From IMG/VR virus record IMGVR_UViG_3300006802_000307, positions 1 to 32,127 of that record: a DNA stretch of 32,127 nt. One strand, written 5' to 3'. The translations under genes and the position numbers were made by a program. The notes beneath the pieces were generated by a model. That model was not told the DNA's origin. It was given only the letters and a program-made list of their open reading frames with translations, and made no database searches. Below are positions 13,489-21,500 of the stretch, piece by piece; within the stretch, counting starts at the first letter, position 1, and every line of letters begins with the position of its first letter. Source of the stretch: a virus.

Positions 13489-14046
13489 ATGGCATTAACT
13501 TCCATTTACAGAAAGTATTTTCAAAAGTCCAGGGTGTTTGTTTATCCGCTCCTTGGAATAAAAAGAGGCTCACCCGTTATACCTGAAGAGACATATTTGT
13601 CTTGGAATGGTATGCATGAAGCCGAGGATAAAAAGCTAATTTGTCTATACCCTAAGAGAACAGATGATTCTTTCAAACTGTTTAACAGAAACATTATTCT
13701 TAATCACAAGAGATTGCATAATGTTTATGACTTAGGAGAAGACAAAATAGTATATGTATTTGATTTCTCTGATTTAAATGATGATTGGAACAATATAGTA
13801 AATGGAAAGTATAGTAAAGTAAACCCTTCAATTAAAAACAAAATTTTAAATTTCTATGATAAGAATACAGGTAATTACTTATATGTAAAGAGTTATTTGT
13901 ATCCTGATAAATATTTTAGTGAATATGCTGAAATGTTGGGAGTAACGGAATCTTGTTTGAAAAAGGTTGGTGAACTTTGCTCACTACCTGATTATGAAAA
14001 AGAATGTTTAATGTTAGAGTACGCTAACTTAGAAGAAATTAATTAA
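13489..14046 (+). CDS. Conserved crAss-type protein of unknown function
   Basis: A 185-aa protein. The N-terminal half (YFQKSRVFVYPLLGIKRGSP at 10-29, then YLSWNG and KKLICLYPKRTDDSFKLFN) and the phrase VYVFDFSDLNDDWNNIVNGK (88-107) with YSK match a hypothetical protein I associate with crAss-like phages. The function is not known to me. The fold appears to be mixed beta/alpha with many aromatic residues, with no signal peptide or membrane segment. It follows the PD-(D/E)XK nuclease by 3 bp (TAA-CAT-ATG) and ends the operon segment before a 37-bp gap that may hold a promoter. Confidence 0.83.
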   Translation: MALTSIYRKYFQKSRVFVYPLLGIKRGSPVIPEETYLSWNGMHEAEDKKLICLYPKRTDDSFKLFNRNIILNHKRLHNVYDLGEDKIVYVFDFSDLNDDWNNIVNGKYSKVNPSIKNKILNFYDKNTGNYLYVKSYLYPDKYFSEYAEMLGVTESCLKKVGELCSLPDYEKECLMLEYANLEEIN

Positions 14047-14051
14047 TTTTG
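14044..14051 (+). promoter_or_regulatory. Candidate Bacteroidota-type -7 element (TAATTTTG)
   Basis: TAATTTTG exactly fits the TAnnTTTG consensus of the primary sigma factor of Bacteroidota, and lies 32 nt before the ATG at 14084, in one of the few intergenic gaps. I do not see a convincing TTG element about 19 bases upstream, so this is a weak candidate. Confidence 0.3.
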
Positions 14052-14083
14052 TATATTAGCAAAACTCACAAAACCAACAATTT

Positions 14084-14455
14084 ATGACATCAGAAAACTC
14101 AATGCTCCTTGTAAAATCTACATGGAATGAAAATAAGACATTTAAAATGCTACCTATTACAGCAGAATGTCCATATGTAGAATGTCTTTTTGATCCAGAA
14201 AGCAAAGTCTTTGTAGTAATATCTAAAATTAAGAAAGTAAGTTTTCACATGCTTCCTAAATTAGATGACAACGGAGACCCGCAGCCTGTTAAAAAAGCTA
14301 CTCCTAGTAATAGATCTGTAAAAGAGGAGCGCAGAACAATTGAAACATTTCAAGAATATTATATAGAAGAAAAGGATTCTATAGAAAGCATAGTTAAACA
14401 TTTTAGTTTAAATGCTGATGAATTTGATTACAACGCTTTCCTTTCCTCAATCTGA
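14084..14455 (+). CDS. Conserved small protein of unknown function
   Basis: A 123-aa protein. The N-terminal half (MLLVKSTWNENKTFKMLPIT, then ECLFDPESKVFVVISKIKKV) looks like a small beta barrel or beta sheet. The linker (KATPSNRSVKEERRTIETFQ) is basic, and the C-terminal tail (EEKDSIESIVKHFSLNADEF) is acidic and helical. The pattern 'ITAECPYVEc.fDpxskvlvviSk' is familiar to me from conserved crAss-like phage proteins of unknown role. It lies alone between the candidate promoter at 14044 and the hairpin at 14471, immediately before DNA polymerase, so it could be a monocistronic unit. Confidence 0.8.
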   Translation: MTSENSMLLVKSTWNENKTFKMLPITAECPYVECLFDPESKVFVVISKIKKVSFHMLPKLDDNGDPQPVKKATPSNRSVKEERRTIETFQEYYIEEKDSIESIVKHFSLNADEFDYNAFLSSI

Positions 14456-14470
14456 CAAAGAGTGATAGAG

Positions 14471-14503
14471 AAGAGGGAGTGTTTGTGAATGCTCCCTCTT
14501 TTT
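14471..14503 (+). terminator. Intrinsic terminator-like hairpin before DNA polymerase
   Basis: AAGAGGGAG (14471-14479) pairs with CTCCCTCTT (14492-14500) around a 12-nt loop, followed by TTTCTTTAATT, giving a five-T run with the end of the stem. It begins 15 nt after the previous stop and ends about 20-23 nt before the DNA polymerase ATG. A GTG at 14479 that would extend the polymerase ORF lies inside this stem, which argues against that start. Confidence 0.78.
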
Positions 14504-14523
14504 CTTTAATTAAACATTTTACT

Positions 14524-16521
14524 ATGCGTACACACTGGGTAATGGACTACGAAACATTGTCAAATTGTTTTGTGGCAGTATTTGAAGATATAAAATCTGA
14601 AGAGAGAAAGATATTTGTTCTACATGATTTAAGAAATGATCTTGATCCTTTTCTAGATTTTTTAGAAAAAAACATTACTCAAAAAGAATGGCATGTAAGT
14701 TTTAATGGTTTAAGCTTTGACGGTCAAATAACAGAATATATTATCCGGAATGGAGAATTGTTATTAGATATGTCAGGTTCAGAGGCTGCAGCTTGGTTAT
14801 ATGAGAAAGCACAGTATATTATTGAAACTCAAAACAGAGGTGATTTCTTGGAGTTTTCTCCTAAAGACCTTACTATAGAGCAGATAGATATATTTAAACT
14901 TAATCATTGGGATAACCCTGCAAAAAGATCCAGCTTAAAATGGATACAGTATACAACTGATTGGCATAATATACAAGACATGCCTATTCATCATGCTACA
15001 AAGATTGAATCTTTGGATAAGATTGATGAGATAATCAGTTATTGTATTAATGATGTTAGCTCTACTAAAAGTATAATGTACTTAAGTAAGAGTCAGATTG
15101 AATTGAGAGCTAAGCTTACTGATGAGTATAAGATTAATCTTTACAGTGCATCAGAACCTAAAATCTCTAAAGAGTTATTCTTACACTTTTTGAGTAAAAA
15201 GACAGGAATTAAAAAATATGATTTAAAAGCTTTAAGAACATATAGGCAAGAGATAGTAGTAAAAGACATTATCCTGCCTTACTTAGAATTTAAAACAGCA
15301 CCTTTTCAGAATCTTCTAAACAAGTTTAAAGAAGTGGTTATTAACCCTAATGAAACTAAAGGAGGATTTAAATATTCTATAAGATATAAAGGTGTTAAAA
15401 CAGACTTTGGGCTTGGTGGTATCCACGGAGCAAGGAATGAAAAATATAGCATATATGAGTCTACTGAAGATACAGTAATTATGACTTCTGATGTTACAAG
15501 TTTTTATCCCAACCTGGCTATTAGAAATAAATGGTCTCCTGCTCATTTGCCTAAAGAAGACTTCTGTCAGCTGTATGAATGGTTTTTTGAAGAAAGAAAA
15601 AAGATACCTAAAAGTAATCCAAAAAACTATGTATATAAGATTGTCCTGAATAGTACATACGGTTTGAGTAATGATCAAAACAGTTTTCTGTATGATCCTC
15701 AGCTTACTATGCGTATTACTATTAATGGTCAGTTAAGCTTGGCATTGCTTTATGAAATGATATGTGAGGCAATACCAGAAGCAGTTCCTCTAATGCAAAA
15801 CACTGATGGTCTTGAGACTATTATTCCTAAGTCTAAAGTAGATTTGTATTATGAGATTTGTAAACAATGGCAAGACTTAACTAGTCTTGAACTAGAACAT
15901 GATAAGTACCAAAAATTGGTACTTGGTGATGTAAACAACTATATTGCTTTAAATGAATATAAGGAAGTACCTAAAGATGACTTTGATAAAATCAAGTCTG
16001 GTAACCCACATTATTTATTTAAAGAAGAGGATGGTAAATATTATTATGCCGCTGCTAAGTGTAAAGGTAGATTTGAGTTTAACAACTTAGCTCTTCATAA
16101 AAACAAAAGCTTCTTAATAATTCCAAAAGCTATTTATTATTATTTCATTCACGGCATTGAGCCTGAAGATTACCTAGCTAGTCAGAAAAATATTTTTGAT
16201 TATTGTGCAGGTAAAAAGATAAAGGGTAATTGGAAGTTTGTTATTGAAGATATAGTAAATGGAGAACATACACTTACAGATGTGCAGAATACTATTAGAT
16301 ATTATATGTCTAAGAAAGGTTATAAAATTATCAAGAAAAATTATGTAGATGGTAGAGAGACAAAAACTGAAGCTGATAAAGCTTTACAAAAACTCTTTAT
16401 AAACTATGAGGATAAACCTTTTGAAGAATATAATATTGATACCAATTATTATCTGAAAAAAATTAGATCTGAAATTAACAATCTGAGTCCAATAGTAAGA
16501 CAAATAACCTTAAATTTTTAG
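14524..16521 (+). CDS. DNA polymerase, family B, with 3'-5' exonuclease domain
   Basis: A 665-aa replicative polymerase. The exonuclease motifs are VMDYETL (Asp8, Glu10; Exo I), SFNGLSFDGQ (Asn61, Asp66; Exo II) and YCINDV (Tyr173, Asp177; Exo III). The polymerase motifs are SDVTSFYPNL (322-331; motif A, Asp323), YKIVLNSTYGL (371-381; motif B with Lys372 and Tyr379) and MQNTDGLE (424-431; motif C). In motif C the first Asp of the usual DTD is Asn426, while the catalytic second Asp428 is kept. I start at 14524 (MRTHWVMDYETL), because upstream GTG initiation at 14479 would translate the terminator hairpin. It is shorter than cellular PolB (above 750 aa). It ends 2 bases before the DUF932-like gene. 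Confidence 0.92.
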   Translation: MRTHWVMDYETLSNCFVAVFEDIKSEERKIFVLHDLRNDLDPFLDFLEKNITQKEWHVSFNGLSFDGQITEYIIRNGELLLDMSGSEAAAWLYEKAQYIIETQNRGDFLEFSPKDLTIEQIDIFKLNHWDNPAKRSSLKWIQYTTDWHNIQDMPIHHATKIESLDKIDEIISYCINDVSSTKSIMYLSKSQIELRAKLTDEYKINLYSASEPKISKELFLHFLSKKTGIKKYDLKALRTYRQEIVVKDIILPYLEFKTAPFQNLLNKFKEVVINPNETKGGFKYSIRYKGVKTDFGLGGIHGARNEKYSIYESTEDTVIMTSDVTSFYPNLAIRNKWSPAHLPKEDFCQLYEWFFEERKKIPKSNPKNYVYKIVLNSTYGLSNDQNSFLYDPQLTMRITINGQLSLALLYEMICEAIPEAVPLMQNTDGLETIIPKSKVDLYYEICKQWQDLTSLELEHDKYQKLVLGDVNNYIALNEYKEVPKDDFDKIKSGNPHYLFKEEDGKYYYAAAKCKGRFEFNNLALHKNKSFLIIPKAIYYYFIHGIEPEDYLASQKNIFDYCAGKKIKGNWKFVIEDIVNGEHTLTDVQNTIRYYMSKKGYKIIKKNYVDGRETKTEADKALQKLFINYEDKPFEEYNIDTNYYLKKIRSEINNLSPIVRQITLNF

Positions 16522-16523
16522 AA

Positions 16524-17750
16524 ATGCCTAGAAAAATCAAAGAAACAACGAAAGATTATTTAGTTAATGTTCCACTTCCACAACATGGTGGTAAGTATAC
16601 TGTAATATCCCATAAGTCTATTATGGATTATGCCCTTGCTGAAATTCAAAAGCAAGGTTTTGCTGTTGTAGATGAGCACTATAGAGCTACACATGATGGT
16701 CAGATTGCTCAAGGTGTATATAAACTTAATTATGGAAAGGATCCAGAATTATCTTTAATGTTTGCTTGGTCAAACAGTTACAATAAACAAGTTAGATTTA
16801 GATGTGTTGTTGGTGGTTACATCAATGAGAATTCTACAGTTATGATTACAGGAGACATGGGTAACTATTCTCGCAAACATATTGGTAGTGCAGATAAAGA
16901 AACTACAGAAAATATGGAGGCTCAGCTTAAACAAGCCTCTAAGTATTATGATATGCTATTTGATGCTAAAGAAAGTATGAAGAAGATCACTTTGAGCTCT
17001 AGAAAGAAAGCAGAGCTTTTGGGTATTCTCTTTGCTGAATATAATATCTTGACTACAGAACAGGCAAGTATTATCAGACAGCAAATGGAGAAACCAACAT
17101 TCTTCTATGCCGGAGGTGCAGATAGCCTGTGGACATTCTACAATCATGCTACTCTTGCATTGCAGCAATCACATCCTAGAACTTGGTTAGAAGATCAAAG
17201 ACTTCTTCACTGGTTTATTGAGTCTGAGTTTAAACTTACTCAAGCTACTCCTCAAGTTGTTCAAGCTACTGTAGTTCCTAATGTTACTCCTATGAGTGCA
17301 GAGAATAATTATGGTGAGCCTGAAAATCAGCTTAATCTAATCAATGAGATAGAAAATAATCCTGTTGATACTCTTGTACCAACTGCAGAAGAAGCAGAAA
17401 TTATAGAACAAGAGATGCTGACTAATGATGAAATTGTAGATAACTTATACTCTGATTCAGAAGAAGTAGCTCCTGTATATGATGAAGATCAAATTAAAGA
17501 AAGAATAGCTGAAGATGAAGCAGCTGTTGCAGAAGTTTGTGATTCAGAACCAGCAGGAGATGAAGATCATATTGATAGTGTAGATGAACTTCCTGAAGAG
17601 TCTAATGAAGAATTAACAGTTGAAGATAATGTATCTGACATACCTGTTATTCAAGCAGAAACTGTAACTACAACAAATGTTGAAGAAGATAGTTTTGACT
17701 TAGTATCTGATGAAGAAGATGATGATGAAGATTTCACATTTGACTTCTAG
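16524..17750 (+). CDS. DUF932-like protein with long acidic C-terminal tail
   Basis: A 408-aa protein. Residues 20-110 (KYTVISHKSIMDYALAEIQK, YRATHDGQIAQGVYKLNYGK, MFAWSNSYNKQVRFRCVVGG) and the later DSLWTFYNHATLALQQSHPR segment (about 200-219) match the DUF932 phage/plasmid family layout as I remember it. The biochemical role of that family is not known to me. From about residue 250 the chain becomes disordered and very acidic, with repeated Glu/Asp and a final SDEEDDDEDFTFDF. An acidic tail ending in aromatic-hydrophobic residues resembles SSB tails that bind partners. It follows DNA polymerase by 2 bp and is closed by a strong terminator, so it is probably made at high levels as a DNA-metabolism accessory. 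Confidence 0.75.
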   Translation: MPRKIKETTKDYLVNVPLPQHGGKYTVISHKSIMDYALAEIQKQGFAVVDEHYRATHDGQIAQGVYKLNYGKDPELSLMFAWSNSYNKQVRFRCVVGGYINENSTVMITGDMGNYSRKHIGSADKETTENMEAQLKQASKYYDMLFDAKESMKKITLSSRKKAELLGILFAEYNILTTEQASIIRQQMEKPTFFYAGGADSLWTFYNHATLALQQSHPRTWLEDQRLLHWFIESEFKLTQATPQVVQATVVPNVTPMSAENNYGEPENQLNLINEIENNPVDTLVPTAEEAEIIEQEMLTNDEIVDNLYSDSEEVAPVYDEDQIKERIAEDEAAVAEVCDSEPAGDEDHIDSVDELPEESNEELTVEDNVSDIPVIQAETVTTTNVEEDSFDLVSDEEDDDEDFTFDF

Positions 17751-17773
17751 TAGTTTTAATTGGTTATAAAATT

Positions 17774-17802
17774 GGGGTAGCTTCGGCTACCCCTTTTTTT
17801 TT
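17774..17802 (+). terminator. Strong rho-independent terminator with TTCG loop
   Basis: GGGGTAGC (17774-17781) pairs perfectly with GCTACCCC (17786-17793) around a TTCG tetraloop, followed by nine T (17794-17802). This is the clearest intrinsic terminator in the window, after the DNA polymerase/DUF932 unit. A reverse transcript would lack the U tract, so it acts on the plus strand. Confidence 0.95.
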
Positions 17803-17835
17803 CTTATATTTATTATATAATCTTAAATCATTCTT

Positions 17836-18213
17836 ATGAAAAAGCAGTTAGATTCTGTTGCAGAATTCCATAAAGCCTTTAATATACAAGACTCTCATCT
17901 ACCTAAAAGACTAGATGAAGAAAAATATGTTCTCCGTCATAAGCTTATGGAAGAAGAAAACAATGAATACTTAGAAGCTTGCTTTCAAGAAGATGTCATA
18001 GGTGTTGCTGATGCTTTAGGTGATCAGCTATACATTCTCTGTGGTACAATTTTACAACACGGTCTTCAGCATATAATACAAGATGTATTTGATGAAATAC
18101 ATGATAGTAATATGAGTAAACTAGATGAAGATGGAAAGCCTATTCTCAGAGAAGATGGTAAAATTCTTAAAGGCAAAAAATACTTTAAACCTGACCTCAA
18201 AAAATTTCTATGA
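17836..18213 (+). CDS. MazG/PRA-PH-like nucleotide pyrophosphohydrolase
   Basis: A 125-aa all-helical protein of the MazG-like NTP pyrophosphohydrolase group, which cleaves NTPs or alarmones to the monophosphate and pyrophosphate using Mg2+. The metal-binding motif EEENNEY is at 39-45 (Glu40, Glu41, Glu44). The second motif VADALGD (57-63, Asp59, Asp63) follows as E-x-x-x-D. The C-terminal block DEIHDSNMSKLDEDGKPILR (86-105) and GKKYFKPD is a conserved feature of this subgroup. Phage MazG-like enzymes may adjust nucleotide pools or host stress signalling; which applies here is not visible. It begins 33 bp after the terminator, probably with its own promoter, and overlaps a very small gene by 4 bp. 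Confidence 0.87.
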   Translation: MKKQLDSVAEFHKAFNIQDSHLPKRLDEEKYVLRHKLMEEENNEYLEACFQEDVIGVADALGDQLYILCGTILQHGLQHIIQDVFDEIHDSNMSKLDEDGKPILREDGKILKGKKYFKPDLKKFL

Positions 18214-18386
18214 AATTAACATTTGAAAATGAAAACACTGAACTCTCATTTAGTCTAAATAGCAATGATGAACTTGTTGTGGAAATTAAAGAAAACGGTG
18301 TCCCTTTATCAATAAACTTAGATAATAAGCAAATGGCTAAATTGTTAGATGCCTTAAAACTAGTAATTTATGAAAGTGACTTATAA
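18210..18386 (+). CDS. Very small protein (58 aa), unknown
   Basis: This frame starts MKLTFENENTELSFSLNSND and ends KLLDALKLVIYESDL. It starts at ATGA overlapping the MazG-like stop and overlaps the next gene by 17 bp, the same tight packing as the rest of the block, and shows no internal gap. The content (two short beta strands and one Leu-rich helix) is like a small folded protein. I recognise no family. The coding call rests on the overlaps and on amino-acid composition. Confidence 0.6.
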   Translation: MKLTFENENTELSFSLNSNDELVVEIKENGVPLSINLDNKQMAKLLDALKLVIYESDL

Positions 18387-18564
18387 CAAAAAAGAATATT
18401 ATATCAAACATGTCTCACTGGACTATCAATATGCACTGATAGGACCACACAAAAACAAAAACAAGAACCTTTATAAAGTTGATTTACAAAACTTAGAAGG
18501 TTTAAATAATAAAGATTTAAAACTTAAACTAAAAGAATTTGCAATAATGGGGAGCTCTATATGA
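18370..18564 (+). CDS. Small basic protein (64 aa), last gene of the plus block
   Basis: A 64-aa Lys-rich protein (MKVTYNKKEYYIKHVSLDYQ, then GPHKNKNKNLYKVDLQNLEG), probably a small beta-hairpin plus helix that could contact nucleic acid. I recognise no family. It overlaps the previous small gene by 17 bp. Its last codons and TGA stop (18562-18564) lie inside the terminator hairpin that ends the plus-strand block, so translation and termination could interact. The gene may be real or only a by-product; the overlap pattern favours real. Confidence 0.6.
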   Translation: MKVTYNKKEYYIKHVSLDYQYALIGPHKNKNKNLYKVDLQNLEGLNNKDLKLKLKEFAIMGSSI

Positions 18565-18578
18565 GTTCCCCTTTTTTT
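18549..18578 (+). terminator. Terminator at the convergence of the two gene blocks
   Basis: GGGGAGCTC (18549-18557) pairs with GAGTTCCCC (18563-18571), with one G-U pair and a 5-nt loop, followed by seven T (18572-18578). It stops plus-strand transcripts 2 bp before the 3' end of the giant minus-strand gene. In the opposite direction the tail reads CCCCATTATTGC, a poor U tract, so it is mainly one-directional. Confidence 0.88.
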
Positions 18579-18579
18579 C

Positions 18580-21500
18580 TTAGAGTCTTTCAGAATTTAG
18601 TTTGAGACTTTTGATTAAGCTTTCCGGATCTCCTGTACCTCCTGTAAAACCAACAGTTTTAAACAACCTTTTCCATATTTTTAAAGTACCTTTTTCTTGC
18701 CACCAATACGGACCTGTGTCTCGCTTATATCTTACTGCATCATCATTACCAGTAAGTATATTAAGAACATCACCAAAGATTTGGAAGTATAGGGTCAGAG
18801 TATTATAGAATGCTGATGTATTACTTGTAAGCATTTTATTATATTCATCTAAACCAAAGTTTATTCCTAATATTTTAGGTAAAGGAATAAATGTAGAAGT
18901 CTCTGCCTGCACTCCCATAAGTAAAAGAAGCATATGGTTTGACATGAATCCCCAAGTTCTAAATTCATCTGTACCTAAAGCACCTGATTTTTCTTTTAGT
19001 TTTTTCCATTTATCTGGATCATCATCATAGAATCCAAAGAGCATAGAGAAAAGCAAAGACATAGCAACAGTAAACAATCCTTCCGCAGTGGTTTTAATAA
19101 CAGCTGCCTTTTCTTTTGGAGAAAGCATACTGTACTTAACTCCTTTATTAACAAGGACTTTGTATAAAGCTTGGAAAGCACTGATATAATAACCTTTAGT
19201 ATAAGTATTGGTTGCCCAATCATATCTATATCCTCCAAAGTTTTCTTTATCTGTAGCCATCCCAAATCTATTAACAAACATTGGAGTAAACCATTTTCTC
19301 ATAAAGAAGAACATTCTGTATCCTATATACTTGTTACCTTCAGGTTGTCCAAAGTCATCATATGCACCATACAATCTTCTAGAAACTCCTTGAATTTTAT
19401 TCTTAAGTGCTTTAAACTTTTCTGAACGTGCAATTATAATTTCTTCCTGATCATCTAATTGAGTTTCAGATTTAATATTGTTACGTTGTTCTAATTCAGA
19501 TCTTGTAACATTATATTTCTTAGCTATCTCATCTAATGTTTCACCTTTAGTATATATATGCTTAACTGTTGTACTTCCCCAAGCAGGATCTATACCTGGT
19601 TTTAGTCTAGCTATTCCATTCTCATCTGTTTCCCAAGCATCCATATATCTAATAGATTTTACAGTACCATCAGATAATACTTGATCTATTTTTTCAGCAT
19701 GTAGAAAAGCAAAAAATAACTGAAGAGCTACTTCCATTTCCCCAAACTTACGATGCATATACATCCATTCACCATTTATTAAATCTTTTACAACACTTCT
19801 TGTAACAGAACCTCCTAATTGTGATCTTTTAGCATCTGCAGTTTTAAATATAGGATCCAGCATAATAATTAGCTGAGAAGTTAAAGTTTCAGGACCTACT
19901 GCATATATATCTTTTGATGACCAATTCATCATTGCTTTAGCAGCAGTAACTCTAGCAAGAGCTAAATCCTTCAAAGTAATAAACTCACCTCCTGCAGCTT
20001 CTATAATGTTGTTAACCCACTGACCACCTCTGTTCTTTAAATCAGATGGAATATTAACAGCAAGGGAAGCTCTAGATGAAATCTTTTGTATACTAGTTAA
20101 TGATGCTGCAAGAGTAGGTGCATATTCTCCAATACTTTGAAACTTAACTCCAAAGTATTCTCTTTCTATTAATGATCTAAGCTGCCCAGCTCTATTATAA
20201 GTAGAAGTTTTCTTGTTTGGTCTCTTTAATTGATTAGCCATTGTAAAAGCATCTCTTCTATAAGCATCCATATTTTTAGGTTGGTTATCAGGATTCTCTA
20301 AAGTAGATAAGAGAGCTTGAACCATACCTAAACTTTCATTCAATTTAGACTGTCTTGTGAGTGATGTGGCATAAGTGAAGATACCCTCCAAGATATCAGC
20401 ACTAACTTGTTCTTTTTCTAAACGGTATATACCACTTACAGGGATATAAGAAACTTGATTACCATCTAGATCTGTATTAACTAAGTTATTTTTTACATCA
20501 TAGTTGAAGTCATTCTCAACATTGACTACTGATCTACCAATAGCTTGTTTACCTTTTTCTATGATTGCCTCTTTAATTTGTTTGAATCTATCCAAACCTT
20601 TACCGGCTTGTATAGTTTCTAAAACATCATTAACAGCATATCTTGGAACATCTAAATACAATCTTGCATAAACACTCTTTCCTTTTTGCATCTCTAGATG
20701 AAATTCTTTGATAGCTTCTAGAAGTTGATACTCAGCAGTATTAGCCTTTTTCATCTCCATGTATCTTTTATTTACAAATCTATCATCTATAGCACTGTTA
20801 GGATTTCCTGGCTCATAAGGTCTTGGTAAAAAGTTACCCTTATTATCAATAACCTTACCTACAAATTTTTCTTTAGACTCACCAAAAGGAATAGTTCTGT
20901 ATTCATTCTTAACTCTTTGTATTGAATGTCTTGAATTTGGAGTTCCTTCTAATACAATTTCTTTATTAGTTTCAGGATCTATAATGGTAGTAGTCTTTAT
21001 AAAGTTTTTATTTGTTGGTATCTTATAAGTATTTGCTCTAGAAGGAATGTAATACTTTATATACTTTTTCTTCTTTTTGTCATATCTATAAGTATAAACA
21101 TGATTTCTGTCAAACCACTTTTTAAAGTTCTTATCTTTATCCAGTAACTCAAAAAACTCATCTGAATTAATAAGATCTTGTACTTCACTTTCTTTAGCTT
21201 CTTTAGCTTTTACTTTAGATAAGTTATAACTTAGTTGATCCATGTAATATTCTGTAGGAACAGTATTAGATAAACTTGATAGTTCAGAAAGAATTGAATT
21301 AAATTCAAGTGCTTCTGCAGAACTTAATCCGTCTACTTTCTGTTTTTCAATTAACTTAACATACTCTTCTTTTTGAGTATCTGTTAATTCAGAAGTTTTA
21401 AGCTTTTGATTTAAGTCATTTAATCTGTCAAGTTCTTCTCTTGTTAATCCTGATTGAATATTAAAGTTGTGTTGGAAGTCTATAATATTTTGCTGAATCT

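Noticed and set aside
14479-14523. GTG start giving a 680-aa DNA polymerase
   Set aside because: The added codons lie inside and just after a terminator hairpin; MRTHWVMDYETL at 14524 is the expected start just before the Exo I motif.
14524-16521. Intein or intron in the DNA polymerase gene
   Set aside because: All Exo and Pol motifs occur in order in one uninterrupted frame with normal spacing and no splicing-type insert.
18996-19277. 93-aa minus-strand ORF within the giant gene
   Set aside because: It is another frame of the same strand inside a clearly coding 2634-aa ORF, with Leu/Ser/Cys-rich shadow composition.
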